A stretch of DNA of 64,000 bases from Candidatus Dormiibacterota bacterium (lineage in GTDB: Bacteria > Chloroflexota > Dormibacteria > Aeolococcales > Aeolococcaceae), in the NCBI GenBank assembly GCA_003153505.1, contig PLZA01000052.1, positions 50,427 through 114,426 on the forward strand. The letters run 5' to 3'. Below are positions 41,881-50,451 of this stretch, in pieces. Positions within the stretch are counted from its first letter, which is position 1. Each line of letters opens with the position of its first letter. The position numbers and the translations under genes were made by a program. The notes under the pieces were generated by a model, which was given only the letters and a program-made list of their open reading frames with translations, did not search any database and had not been told where the DNA came from.

Positions 41881-42975
41881 ATGACCGAGCACACCCCAGA
41901 GAGCGGCGGAACTCCCCTCTCGTTCAAGAAGGCCCCCGACCCGGCACAATTCGAACGCGCCCCCGCGCCGCGCGAACCGGTGCGCGACACGGGCGGTCCC
42001 AATCTCGCCTTCGAGGCCGCGCCGCGCACTCCCCTGCCGCAGGTCGCCCCCGATCCGCGAACACTCAAGCAGTCGCCACTCATGCCTGCACCACAGCCGG
42101 TGCCCAGGACCCCGGCGGTCGCACCGGCAGTGCCGTCGAAACTGCCCGCTTTCGAGGCGGTCCCGGCGACGAGTGTCACCGCTCAGCAGCGGCTCTCGAC
42201 TCCCACGATCGGCATCCGTCCCGATCCGGTGGATGTCGCCGGCCCGGTGAGCCCGGGTGGCACCGGATGGAACATCCGCGGCCGGGACGAGGCCTTCATG
42301 CCGAACCGCGGGCGCGCCGAACCTGCGGACGGCCCTGCCTGGACCACCAGGGATCTCCCCAACGCGACCCGGGACAGATCCGCCTGGTCGGTCCCCGTTG
42401 CGCCGCGCACGCGCCGGCTCTCTGGCCGCCGGGTCCTCGGCATCGGGCTCTCACTGACCCTGGTCGCGATCCTGGGGTTCGCCGGCTACGAGTGGCTCGC
42501 CGGTGGCGACCACCCGAGTCACACCATCACCACGCCGTCGGCCGTGGGCGCGCTCACCGCGGTGCACACGCCCGCGACCGTCGCGGTGACCCAGCAGATG
42601 CAGAAGGTGATGCAGGAGTACGGCGCGACCCGGGTTGTGAGCGGCGTCTACGGCCAGGCCGGACGCGCGACGCTGGTGGTGCTGCTCGCCCAGGGACCGA
42701 ACATCGAGACAACCACCAATCAGTTCTTCCACGACTTCACGACCGGCCTCAAGACCCAGGGCGTCACCGTGGTCAGCGGCAAGTCTCTCAACACGAGCGC
42801 GGGCGGCAGCGAGTTCATCTGCTCGGCCGCAACCGGACCGGCGCCGCTCATCGCGCTGTCGTTGTGCGGCTGGGACGACGGCGACACCATCGGGCTCGTG
42901 ATGGACGTGACCGGTCAGCCGGTCGCGGCCACCCTTCGCGATGCCGAGGCAGCGCGGGGTGCGGGCGAGCACTGA
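41881..42975 (+). CDS. Single-pass membrane protein with long Pro-rich cytoplasmic part
   Basis: 364 residues from ATG 41881 (MTEHTPESGG); an upstream ATG at 41806 lacks support. Residues 1-180 are Pro/Ala-rich and contain loosely repeated 'LSFKKAPDPAQFERAP' and 'LAFEAAPRTPLPQVAPDP' units. A membrane segment follows (RVLGIGLSLTLVAILGFAGY), then an outer domain of about 160 residues with two Cys (EFICSAATG, LSLCGWDDG). I recognise no family. Such proteins in actinobacteria are often sensors or septal proteins; that is only an analogy. Confidence 0.5.
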   Translation: MTEHTPESGGTPLSFKKAPDPAQFERAPAPREPVRDTGGPNLAFEAAPRTPLPQVAPDPRTLKQSPLMPAPQPVPRTPAVAPAVPSKLPAFEAVPATSVTAQQRLSTPTIGIRPDPVDVAGPVSPGGTGWNIRGRDEAFMPNRGRAEPADGPAWTTRDLPNATRDRSAWSVPVAPRTRRLSGRRVLGIGLSLTLVAILGFAGYEWLAGGDHPSHTITTPSAVGALTAVHTPATVAVTQQMQKVMQEYGATRVVSGVYGQAGRATLVVLLAQGPNIETTTNQFFHDFTTGLKTQGVTVVSGKSLNTSAGGSEFICSAATGPAPLIALSLCGWDDGDTIGLVMDVTGQPVAATLRDAEAARGAGEH

Positions 42976-43016
42976 TCGCAGACCGCCGGGAGGCGCGGGC
43001 CGACTAGCATGCAGGC

Positions 43017-43847
43017 GTGATCTCTGAGCGCGGAATGACTGACCGGCTTGCCGGCATCACCGACCGCAGACGGATCGGCGTCGTGCAGGTTCGCGGCGCG
43101 ATCGGTGGTGCGGCGCGCACCGATGACCTGATCCAGACGCTCGGCCAGGCACGCCGGAACGCGCGGGTCCGAGCCGTCCTCCTCGAGATCGACTCGCCCG
43201 GTGGCACGGCGATCGCGTCCGAGCAGCTCTACGTCGCGGTGCGGCGTCTGGCCGCGCGCAAGCCCGTGGTGGCGTGGATTAAGGGAGTCGGCGCCTCGGG
43301 CGCGTACTTTCTGGCATGCGCTGCCACCCGGGTGCTCGCCTTCCCGAGCGCGCTGGTCGGGTCGATCGGGGTGATCAGCGTGCGTCCCGTGGTCGTCGAC
43401 GCCCTGCGCCGCGCCGGGGCGAGGATCGTTGTCACCAAGACGGGTCCCTTCAAGGACCTCGGCGCGCCCTGGCGGGAGCCGACGGAAGCGGACGAGGCGC
43501 GCGAACGCGAGCTCGTCGACGCGATCTTCCAGCGCTTCACGGGGGCGGTCCGCGCCGCCCGCGGCTTCGACGACGAGGCGCTTGCGCGAGTCACGACGGG
43601 CGAGGTGTGGCTCGGGACTCGCGCGTTGGACCTGGGGCTGATCGATGCCCTCGCCGAGGACGAGGAGACGGCCCTCGAAGCCGCACAGGACCTCGCGTCG
43701 TTGCCCCATCACCGCACGCTCCGGCTCGGCGGCCGGCGCACCATCCTGCAACGCCTCGGCGTGCCCGGCGCCGGGATGGGGCCGCCAGGAGAGCGCTGGC
43801 TCATCGAGATGGAGAGCTGGCTCGGAACTCCGCGGCTCCGCGCCTGA
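43017..43847 (+). CDS. sppA: SppA-like signal peptide peptidase (S49)
   Basis: 276 residues without a membrane anchor. S49 motifs: VLLEIDSPGGTAIASEQLY, the nucleophile Ser in IKGVGASGAYFLACAATRV, VGSIGVISVRP and the general-base Lys in VTKTGPFKDLGAPWREPT. These enzymes cleave released signal peptides and membrane protein remnants. The single-domain, soluble form is like the short bacterial type. Start GTG 43017 is the first of two; ATG 43035 (MTDRLAG) is also possible. Convergent with the membrane-protein operon on the other strand. Confidence 0.8.
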   Translation: MISERGMTDRLAGITDRRRIGVVQVRGAIGGAARTDDLIQTLGQARRNARVRAVLLEIDSPGGTAIASEQLYVAVRRLAARKPVVAWIKGVGASGAYFLACAATRVLAFPSALVGSIGVISVRPVVVDALRRAGARIVVTKTGPFKDLGAPWREPTEADEARERELVDAIFQRFTGAVRAARGFDDEALARVTTGEVWLGTRALDLGLIDALAEDEETALEAAQDLASLPHHRTLRLGGRRTILQRLGVPGAGMGPPGERWLIEMESWLGTPRLRA

Positions 43848-43867
43848 AGCCCTCCCACCGCGCTCGG

Positions 43868-44575
43868 TCAGCGAGCGGCGCCGCGCCGGCGGTCAAGGCT
43901 GAAGAGCACTGCCACCACGATGAGCAGGAGGACCACGAGTCCCCCGACGATCGCGACACCCGGGATGCCGCCGCCTGAGGTTGCGGGCGTCGTCCCTCCG
44001 GCGGCTCCTGGCCGCACCGCCGCGAACTCGCCGAGCTGCGTCGAGGTCACCTCGAACGTATTCCCGCACCCCGCGTTCAACGTGGACAGCGGCGTCCACG
44101 ATGTCCCGTTGAACCGGTCGATCGTGGGCGCCGGGGACGAGGTCAGGCCGCGGAGGATGACGAAGACCGCGAGCGATGGCGACGCCGGCTCGAGTTCGGT
44201 GCCCGCAGCGTTGACCGCCGAGAATCGGTAGACGTTGCCCTCGAGGGCCCCGTTCGGCGGCTTGCTCGGCGGCGCCCGGACCGGGGTGATGGTCACGGTC
44301 ACCGCCGTCGAGTTGTCGAACGTGCCGGCCTCTATGAGGACCTGTGCCTGGGGCGGGGTCTCACCGGTGAGCACCTCGGAAGGGGGGAATTCGCCGGCCG
44401 CCGCGAAGGTCTTGGTTGCGGAGAGGGGCGCGGGACTGCCGCCGAGGATCGCGTACGGATTGGCGATGCACTGCCCGTCATAGATGGGCGGGGACCCGGC
44501 GGGGAGGACGCGCCAGACCAACGCCAGCGCCACGGTCGAGACGGCGATCACCACCCAGCCACGGCGAGCCGTCAT
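43868..44575 (-). CDS. Membrane-anchored extracytoplasmic protein, unknown
   Basis: 235 residues from ATG 44575, which overlaps the stop of the CPBP gene (ATGA). An N-terminal membrane segment (GWVVIAVSTVALALVWRVL), an outer domain of about 170 residues containing two Cys (GQCIANPYAI, AGCGNTFEV) and an Ig/fibronectin-like strand pattern, and a C-terminal membrane segment with an Arg tail (LDRRRGAAR). No enzymatic motif. The long frame continuing upstream on the same strand is an out-of-frame overlap with the CPBP gene and should be ignored. Confidence 0.55.
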   Translation of the reverse strand: MTARRGWVVIAVSTVALALVWRVLPAGSPPIYDGQCIANPYAILGGSPAPLSATKTFAAAGEFPPSEVLTGETPPQAQVLIEAGTFDNSTAVTVTITPVRAPPSKPPNGALEGNVYRFSAVNAAGTELEPASPSLAVFVILRGLTSSPAPTIDRFNGTSWTPLSTLNAGCGNTFEVTSTQLGEFAAVRPGAAGGTTPATSGGGIPGVAIVGGLVVLLLIVVAVLFSLDRRRGAAR

Positions 44576-45147
44576 AGCAGCCACCCGCCGGCGAGATCCG
44601 CGATCACGTGGGCGATCGCTGGAGCGAGCGTCCCGCGACTCACGATCCGGAGCCCCCCGAGGAGCAGCCCGGCGGCGAGGTCGAGTGGCAGCGACCCGAT
44701 GCCGTACAGGGGCACGTGGAGGACCGCGAACAGCACAGTCGTTGTGAACAGCGCCCCTCCATCGCCGCACCAGGATCGCAGCGCGTCGAAGAGTGCTCCC
44801 CGCATCGCAACCTCCTCGGCGACCGCCACCAGGGCGACGAGCGGCGTCCAGAGCGCGAGATCGGCGTTGAGCGGGGCGAGCTGGACCCCCGCGGCGCCGT
44901 GGGCAAGGAGCCACGCAGCGACCAGCGCGCCGCCGCCGCCCACCCCAAGCGCCAGCGCCGCGGCACGGGGTGCCGCCGGCCGCCAGCCGGCCGCAAACGC
45001 GACCACCAGCAGTGCCAGGGCGAAGGCGACGCCGGCGGGCATGGACGCCGCGGTGTCCGGCGCACCGGCGGCCGCCCGCAGCGCAGCGGCGACCACGATC
45101 CCGGCAATGATGAGCGCCGAGCGCAGCGCCCCTCGCCGCTCGACCAC
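44572..45147 (-). CDS. CPBP-family intramembrane protease
   Basis: 191 residues, about six membrane segments. The three motifs of the CPBP (Abi/Rce1-like) family are present: EExxxR in VAEEVAMRGALFDAL, FxxxH in LFAVLHVPLY, and HxxxD in AIAHVIADLAGG. These proteins cleave membrane or prenylated peptides or protect against bacteriocins. Start GTG 45147. Fourth gene of a five-gene minus-strand operon; it overlaps the next gene by 4 bp. Confidence 0.75.
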   Translation of the reverse strand: MVERRGALRSALIIAGIVVAAALRAAAGAPDTAASMPAGVAFALALLVVAFAAGWRPAAPRAAALALGVGGGGALVAAWLLAHGAAGVQLAPLNADLALWTPLVALVAVAEEVAMRGALFDALRSWCGDGGALFTTTVLFAVLHVPLYGIGSLPLDLAAGLLLGGLRIVSRGTLAPAIAHVIADLAGGWLL

Positions 45148-45191
45148 GACCCGGCCGGGCCCGGAAACGAACGCTCCCGCCGCCGTCGGAC

Positions 45192-46763
45192 CTACCTCGC
45201 CGGTCCGGGCGCGGCCCGCGCCGGGGCAACTTCGGGCCGCTCCGGCGGGTCGCTCGATGCAGCCGTGAGCAGCGGCTCGATCGCTGCCACCGCGAGGGTT
45301 GCCGTCTCGAGCGCCTCGGGCTCGAATCCGCCAGGTGCGAAGCGCTCGCAGACGACCACCGCGGCAACCTCGTCACCGCGCACGACCGGAAGCAGCATTC
45401 GTGACGCCGTCTCGATGTTGGATCGGCGCTGGGCGCGATACGAAGCGGCTTCGGTGATCAGCACCGGACGCCGGTGGGCGATCACGTGCGCGAGGAGTCC
45501 GTCGGGCAGTCCGGAGGACGCGTCGCCCCGTGCCGGGAGCAGATATGCGCGGTCTGCGCCAACCTCGCCGGCCAGACGGGCGAGGCCGCCCTGCACGCCG
45601 TGGTCGATCGCGACGGATGCCCACATCGAGGGGCTGTGATGGAGGTGTGCGCGGTTCACCAGGCCGTTGAGGAACATCGCGACCAGTGCAGCGGCAAGAC
45701 CCGCGAGGACGCTCGCCACGCCGATGTCGATGAGCACCGCGAAGACGCAGAACATCAGACACCCGCTCAGGAGCGCGAACTCCAGGTAGTGACGTGGTCC
45801 CTGCCCGCCTCGCCGCTGGTCTCCGAACGTCAGGCGCCAGTTCATCGCCGTGTTCCAGGCCGCGCTCAGCGCGAATGCGGGGATGAAGGCGACGAGCGGG
45901 TTCAGCTCGACGATCCCGCACAGGATGGCGAGGACCGGCAGGAAGACGCAGAGCCCGCTCAGCCCGACGAGCCCGAACTTCCAAACCCGCGCTGATCCGG
46001 GGACATCGAAGAACAGGGACCGGAGATGGCGCAGATAGAGGATGCCCTGGCGCGCGGTTGCCTTGCTGACGCCTTCGGCGCGGACGGCCTGGGTCACCGG
46101 GACGTCGACGACACGCAGGTCGGGCACGCAGACAAGGAGCTCCAGGAGGATTTTGAAGCCCACCGGCCGGAACTCGATCCCGTCGATGAGCGCGCGCCGG
46201 CACAGGAAGTAGCCGGAGAGCGGATCTGAGCTCCGGCGGGCCTCCTTGAACAGCATTCGCGCCACGAAGGTCGCCTCACGGCTTACCAGACGGCGCACCG
46301 GCGTGCCGAGGCCCTCGTGACTGCCGCCCGGCGCGTACCGGCTCGCGACCACGAGGTCGGCCCCGCCTTCTGCCTCACCAAGGAGTGTCGGGATGAGCTC
46401 CGGAGGATGTTGCAGGTCGGCGTCCATGACGCAGACGTACAACCCGCGAGCCATACGCAGTCCCGCCACGACCGCGGTGCTGAGGCCGCCTTTGCGGTCG
46501 GGACCGTGACGTACCAGAGCGCGGATCCGGGGGTTCGCCTCGGCGAGATCGAGGAGGACGTCACCAGTGGCGTCGTCGCTGTCGTCCACGAAACAGATCT
46601 CGAAGGGGGTGGCCCCGAGTGCCGCGGTGACCCGGTCCACGAGTGGCTCGACGTTGCCGGCCTCGTTGCGGGTGGGAACGACGAGGCTGACCACTGGCGC
46701 GCCGCCACGCGGCCGTTCGGGAGTCACGGGCAAAGAATAGGCGCGAACCCCCGCAGCGGTCAC
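45192..46763 (-). CDS. GT2 polyprenyl-phosphate glycosyltransferase fused to GtrA and GAF domains
   Basis: 523 residues. Residues ~20-230 form a GT2 domain of the dolichol-phosphate-mannose synthase type (VSLVVPTRNEAGNVEPLVDR, FVDDSDDATGDV, VMDADLQHPPELIP). Residues ~245-385 hold four membrane segments typical of GtrA. The last ~120 residues (MWASVAIDHGVQGGLARLAG ... MLLPVVRGDEVAAVVVCERF) read as a GAF domain, an uncommon addition. It should load mannose or glucose onto polyprenyl phosphate at the membrane and flip it; a GAF domain could sense a ligand. Start GTG 46763 is uncertain. The upstream gene ends 28 bp before. Confidence 0.75.
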   Translation of the reverse strand: MTAAGVRAYSLPVTPERPRGGAPVVSLVVPTRNEAGNVEPLVDRVTAALGATPFEICFVDDSDDATGDVLLDLAEANPRIRALVRHGPDRKGGLSTAVVAGLRMARGLYVCVMDADLQHPPELIPTLLGEAEGGADLVVASRYAPGGSHEGLGTPVRRLVSREATFVARMLFKEARRSSDPLSGYFLCRRALIDGIEFRPVGFKILLELLVCVPDLRVVDVPVTQAVRAEGVSKATARQGILYLRHLRSLFFDVPGSARVWKFGLVGLSGLCVFLPVLAILCGIVELNPLVAFIPAFALSAAWNTAMNWRLTFGDQRRGGQGPRHYLEFALLSGCLMFCVFAVLIDIGVASVLAGLAAALVAMFLNGLVNRAHLHHSPSMWASVAIDHGVQGGLARLAGEVGADRAYLLPARGDASSGLPDGLLAHVIAHRRPVLITEAASYRAQRRSNIETASRMLLPVVRGDEVAAVVVCERFAPGGFEPEALETATLAVAAIEPLLTAASSDPPERPEVAPARAAPGPAR

Positions 46764-46791
46764 CGCTCGTCACCCGATCGGCGGCATGCGG

Positions 46792-48525
46792 TCACCGCTG
46801 GGACACCGGTACCTGCCAGATCGTCAACGCACCCGCCTGCGTCGGCGGGGCATCGAAGAGCCGAGTGAAGAGCGCCGTCACTCCGGGGCGCACTCCGGTT
46901 CCGACCACGACGTCGTCGACCCCGAGCCCGTGGAGTGCGCTCAGCAGCCGGCCGCGATCGCCCGCCGAAACGGTCACATCCGGTGCGCTCGCGGTGAGCG
47001 AATGGATGAGCTGCTGGAGCGCCTGCGCGCCGGGCGCATACGGCCCGATGATGTACCCGCCGACCATTGCGAACGCGAAGCTGGCGCTGACCTGCCAGTG
47101 CATCGCGTCGACGTAATCGACGCTCGGAAAAGGTTCGAACAGCACCGTATCGCCCGGCGAGATCGGCGTCGGTGCGATGCCCGCGAAGGCTGCAGGCGTG
47201 GTGAGCTGCGTCGCCGGAGCGGGCAGAGTCGGGAGCATCGGCAGCAACACCACGACCACGAGCGCGACATTCAGCAGGAGACTCGCGCGGAGCAACCAGA
47301 GCATGCGCAGGGTGAAGGCAAGCATCATCGCCGCAGCGAGATCGACATACACCATCAGCCGGTTGGGCAGGATGTCGTCGAGCACCGGGAGGTGGGCTGG
47401 AATCCACCACGGCAGCGGAACGGCGAGCAACGGATGCCCCTGCACGTTGATGTGCGGACCAAGTGAGAGCACGCTGATGATCAGCGCGAGAATCGCCGCG
47501 GTCCGGATCGGTGGGGCGCGCCAGAATCGCACCGTTGCGAGTACCAGCAGCACGATGAGCGGGATTCCGAGATACGCATCCCATTCCGATGCGTTGCCGC
47601 TGAAGTGCGATGACACAGCCGTCGCGACCTGAGGCGAGAGCAGTTGCGCAACCGTCGGCACCACGAAGTTGGTCGGATCCGTGACGTAGATGTCTGTGCC
47701 GTTGATGGCACCGCCGACGACGTGATCGGGACCGAAGAACTGCAGCCACGTCGGAACGGCGAGCAGCACCACGGCGGGAGGCACCGCCCATGCGATCGAG
47801 CGCAGGACAAAGCCGATGTGCGCGCGGACCGCCGAGTGATGCGTGCTCGCGAGCACGATGGCGAAGATGACCGCGACGATCGTCTCGGTGAGCAGGATCT
47901 CCTGCGCGATGAAGAACTGGACGACGGCAAGGAGCGCTGCGAGCAGACCCAGGGTGCGCGGACGCCGCCGCTGACGCACGAGGATCTCGTCGGCAAGCAT
48001 GAGCACAAGCGGCGGCGTGACCCCGGCGAGCACGAGGTTGTAGTGGCCGAGGAGTTGCCCGGTCATGTACGGGGAGAACCCGTAGAGCAGTCCCCCAACG
48101 GCAGCGGCGACAACACCGCCGGGCACCCAGCGCCGGATCACCAGAAAAGCGAAGAACGCCGCCAGCGCGAGACTCAGCGTTGCGACGACGTTGTAGGTGA
48201 CCGTCGCGCCGACGAGCGCGGTGATGGGCCAGAGCAGCGCCGCGACCAGGGCGGTCGGCGTGCTCCAGAGAATGTCGGTCCCTTCGGGCCGGTTGAGGAG
48301 GTGCGTGTACACGGGGTCGAGCCCATGGCTGATCGCGTACGGGATCCACGCGATCCCCCACATCTGCTGGATCGGGTCAGGCCCCTCGCCGATGTACGCC
48401 AGCGACGGTGATCGCCACGCGTTGATGCAGAGGAGCACGGCGAGCATGAGGTAGGCGAGCCCGACGCCTGCGGGGACGAGGCCGCGACGGCGCCAGGGCG
48501 CGCCGCCGGCGGTCGCGCGACTCAC
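46792..48525 (-). CDS. Polytopic membrane protein, GT-C-like
   Basis: 577 residues with about 11 membrane segments and a C-terminal extracytoplasmic domain. A conserved-looking loop AYIGEGPDPIQQMWGIAWIP after the first segment carries the acidic residues expected in GT-C glycosyltransferases; HLLNRPEGTDILW follows. The donor would be a polyprenyl-phosphate sugar, which the adjacent GT2-GtrA protein could supply. GTG 48525 follows the stop of the Yip1-domain gene directly (TGAGTG), so they are co-translated. Function beyond the class is not visible. Confidence 0.6.
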   Translation of the reverse strand: MSRATAGGAPWRRRGLVPAGVGLAYLMLAVLLCINAWRSPSLAYIGEGPDPIQQMWGIAWIPYAISHGLDPVYTHLLNRPEGTDILWSTPTALVAALLWPITALVGATVTYNVVATLSLALAAFFAFLVIRRWVPGGVVAAAVGGLLYGFSPYMTGQLLGHYNLVLAGVTPPLVLMLADEILVRQRRRPRTLGLLAALLAVVQFFIAQEILLTETIVAVIFAIVLASTHHSAVRAHIGFVLRSIAWAVPPAVVLLAVPTWLQFFGPDHVVGGAINGTDIYVTDPTNFVVPTVAQLLSPQVATAVSSHFSGNASEWDAYLGIPLIVLLVLATVRFWRAPPIRTAAILALIISVLSLGPHINVQGHPLLAVPLPWWIPAHLPVLDDILPNRLMVYVDLAAAMMLAFTLRMLWLLRASLLLNVALVVVVLLPMLPTLPAPATQLTTPAAFAGIAPTPISPGDTVLFEPFPSVDYVDAMHWQVSASFAFAMVGGYIIGPYAPGAQALQQLIHSLTASAPDVTVSAGDRGRLLSALHGLGVDDVVVGTGVRPGVTALFTRLFDAPPTQAGALTIWQVPVSQR

Positions 48526-49077
48526 TCAGAGCTTGGCCGCGACGAGCAGCACGATCAGGAGGAAGAGCAGCACCGCGTCGGGCAGCATCGCCATCGCGAC
48601 CGCAACGAACGGCGTCACGTCGAACACCGAGAAGACGGCGAGCGCGGTGAGGTACAGGAACCACGCCAGCAGGGGCAGCGTCAGCCAGGCGATGACCGAC
48701 TGTGCGACGGTGCTCGCGCCGGCCGCGGCTTCGACGACAGAGAGAACGCCGTAGGCGATCCAGGGGATGAACGTGAACCCGCTGACAGCGAGGTACTGGC
48801 GCCAGCGCCCGGACCGCGCCGACAGACCAGCGGCCGCGTCGATGATCAGCGAGGCGGCGCCCCAATAGACGAGAAACAGCAGCGGCAGCAGGAGTGACGC
48901 GATCATCCCTGGAGCGCCCCCACCCCCGATCTGGTTGGCGAGCAGTCCCAGCGCGAGAGCGACGATCCCGCTGCCGAGGACGGCGGCGAAACCAAGCGAC
49001 AGACGCGGTGCATCCGCAAGGGCGGCGAACGTGCTCCTCGGCCGGACCACAACCCCGATCACCGTCACGGCCACCAC
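48526..49077 (-). CDS. Yip1-domain membrane protein
   Basis: About 183 residues with five membrane segments. The opening VVVRPRSTFAALADAPRL followed by hydrophobic helices, and later WRQYLAVSGFTFIPWIAYGV, match the bacterial Yip1/DUF1282-like family of unknown function. The frame is open further upstream, but that part runs through the divergent nadA promoter and is not protein-like, so I use a GTG near 49077; GTG 49068 is equally likely. First gene of the minus-strand operon that includes the GT2-GtrA-GAF protein. Confidence 0.6.
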   Translation of the reverse strand: MVAVTVIGVVVRPRSTFAALADAPRLSLGFAAVLGSGIVALALGLLANQIGGGGAPGMIASLLLPLLFLVYWGAASLIIDAAAGLSARSGRWRQYLAVSGFTFIPWIAYGVLSVVEAAAGASTVAQSVIAWLTLPLLAWFLYLTALAVFSVFDVTPFVAVAMAMLPDAVLLFLLIVLLVAAKL

Positions 49078-49130
49078 GGTAGACGAAGGATCCGCGTCGT
49101 GACCCAGTCCCAGGGGGTTCTGCCCAAGCC

Positions 49131-49139
49131 TGATATACT
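49131..49139 (+). promoter_or_regulatory. Extended -10 promoter of nadA
   Basis: TGATATACT matches TGn-TATAMT, an extended -10. No good -35 is 17 bp upstream. Transcription would begin near 49146, inside the operator at 49143-49161. Confidence 0.6.
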
Positions 49140-49142
49140 TGC

Positions 49143-49161
49143 TTAGGTCAATCTGACCTAA
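49143..49161. promoter_or_regulatory. DtxR/IdeR-like operator upstream of nadA
   Basis: TTAGGTCAATCTGACCTAA is a perfect 8-3-8 dyad at the expected start of transcription. It matches 15 of 19 positions of the IdeR/DtxR consensus TTAGGTTAGGCTAACCTAA, including all outer positions. Confidence 0.6.
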
Positions 49162-49198
49162 ATCCACAGAGCCCGTGAAACGGGTGACAGGTGGCGGG

Positions 49199-50206
49199 AT
49201 GATCACAGCAGAGCGAGACGTTGCGACACAGGGCCGGGCCAGACTCCTGGACCGGATCGAGCAGTTGCGGCAGGAGCGCAACGCGGTGATCCTGGCGCAC
49301 AACTATCAGCGGCCAGAGGTCCAGGACATCGCCGACTTCGTGGGCGATTCGCTCGGTCTCTCGCAGCAGGCGGCGGGGACCGACGCCTCGGTGATCGTCT
49401 TCTGCGGGGTCCACTTCATGGCCGAGACGGCCGCGATCCTTTCGCCGGAGAAGGCGGTACTCCTGCCCGACCTCGAGGCGGGCTGTTCGCTCGCCGCCAC
49501 CATCAACGCCGATCAGCTGCGCGTGTGGCGCTCCCAGCACCCGGGTGCGGTTGTCGTGTCGTACGTGAACACGACGGCCGAGGTCAAGGCGCTGTCGGAC
49601 TATTGCTGCACCTCCTCGAACGCCGAGGCCGTGATCCGGTCGATCCCAACGGATCGCGAGATCCTCTTCTGCCCCGACATGTTCCTCGGCGCCCATCTGG
49701 AACGGGTGACCGGACGCAAGCTGCACGTCTGGATGGGTGAGTGCCATGTGCACGCGGGCATCGTTCCCGAGCGGCTCGATGCGATGCGCCGTGAGCATCC
49801 GAGCGCCGAACTGCTCATCCATCCGGAGTGCGGCTGCACCTCGTCAACCCTCTATCGCCTGTCCTCCGGCGACGTCACCGGCCCGGCGACGGTGGTCACC
49901 TCGACGGAGGGCATGGTCCGGCGCGCCGCGGATTCGCCGGCGTCGACCTTCATCGTCGCCACCGAGGTCGGCATCCTCCACCGCATGCGGGAGCAATCGC
50001 CGGGGAAGCAGTTCCTCGCCGCCTCTGAGGCCGCCGTGTGCCCCTACATGAAGAAGATCACGCTCGAGAAGGTCGCGCTGTCGCTCGAGCGCATGGGACC
50101 GCGCGTGACCGTCGATCCGGCGATCGCCGCGCAGGCCAGAGGCGCCATCGACAGGATGCTCGCGATCGCCCCAACCGGCGCCCCGCGGATCTCGACAGCG
50201 GCCTGA
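49199..50206 (+). CDS. nadA: Quinolinate synthase
   Basis: 335 residues from ATG 49199 (GTG 49175 is also open). NadA condenses iminoaspartate and dihydroxyacetone phosphate to quinolinate in de novo NAD synthesis and carries a [4Fe-4S] cluster. The three cluster Cys fit FCGVHFMAETA, LIHPECGCTSS and AVCPYMKKITLEK; other family blocks are ILAHNYQRPEVQDIADFVGD, SYVNTTAEVKALSDYCCTSS and FCPDMFLG. nadB and nadC are not in the window. A DtxR-like operator lies over its promoter, and the iron-sulfur cofactor makes iron control plausible. Confidence 0.9.
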   Translation: MITAERDVATQGRARLLDRIEQLRQERNAVILAHNYQRPEVQDIADFVGDSLGLSQQAAGTDASVIVFCGVHFMAETAAILSPEKAVLLPDLEAGCSLAATINADQLRVWRSQHPGAVVVSYVNTTAEVKALSDYCCTSSNAEAVIRSIPTDREILFCPDMFLGAHLERVTGRKLHVWMGECHVHAGIVPERLDAMRREHPSAELLIHPECGCTSSTLYRLSSGDVTGPATVVTSTEGMVRRAADSPASTFIVATEVGILHRMREQSPGKQFLAASEAAVCPYMKKITLEKVALSLERMGPRVTVDPAIAAQARGAIDRMLAIAPTGAPRISTAA

Positions 50207-50312
50207 GCGTCCACACGTCCGCGGGGCTGACGCCTATGTCAGCATCGCTCGCGTGAGCCAGTCCCCTCAAGCGCGCCGGCGTCGTGCCGGCTGCTGTGAC
50301 CCGCAATGGGCA

Positions 50313-50346
50313 AAAAAAGACCGGAGGGCGAACCCTCCGGCCTTTC
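50313..50346. terminator. Hairpin terminator after nadA
   Basis: CCGGAGGG (50321-50328) and CCCTCCGG (50333-50340) enclose a CGAA tetraloop, with AAAAAAA just before and CCTTTC after. The T-run on the minus strand is stronger than on the plus strand, so it is bidirectional and works best for leftward transcripts. Confidence 0.75.
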
Positions 50347-50451
50347 AGGAAGGGAATGAGTTTCAAACGGAGGCAGCCTGCCGCTGCGGCCTTGACTGTA
50401 CCCCTCGCCTCTCAGGATAGCAGTAAAGGAACCTCGAATTCTTGTAAATAG

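Noticed and set aside
44576..45376. Upstream half of the 502-residue minus-strand frame that ends at 43868
   Set aside because: It runs out of frame across the CPBP protease and GT2 genes; only the part from ATG 44575 is a gene.
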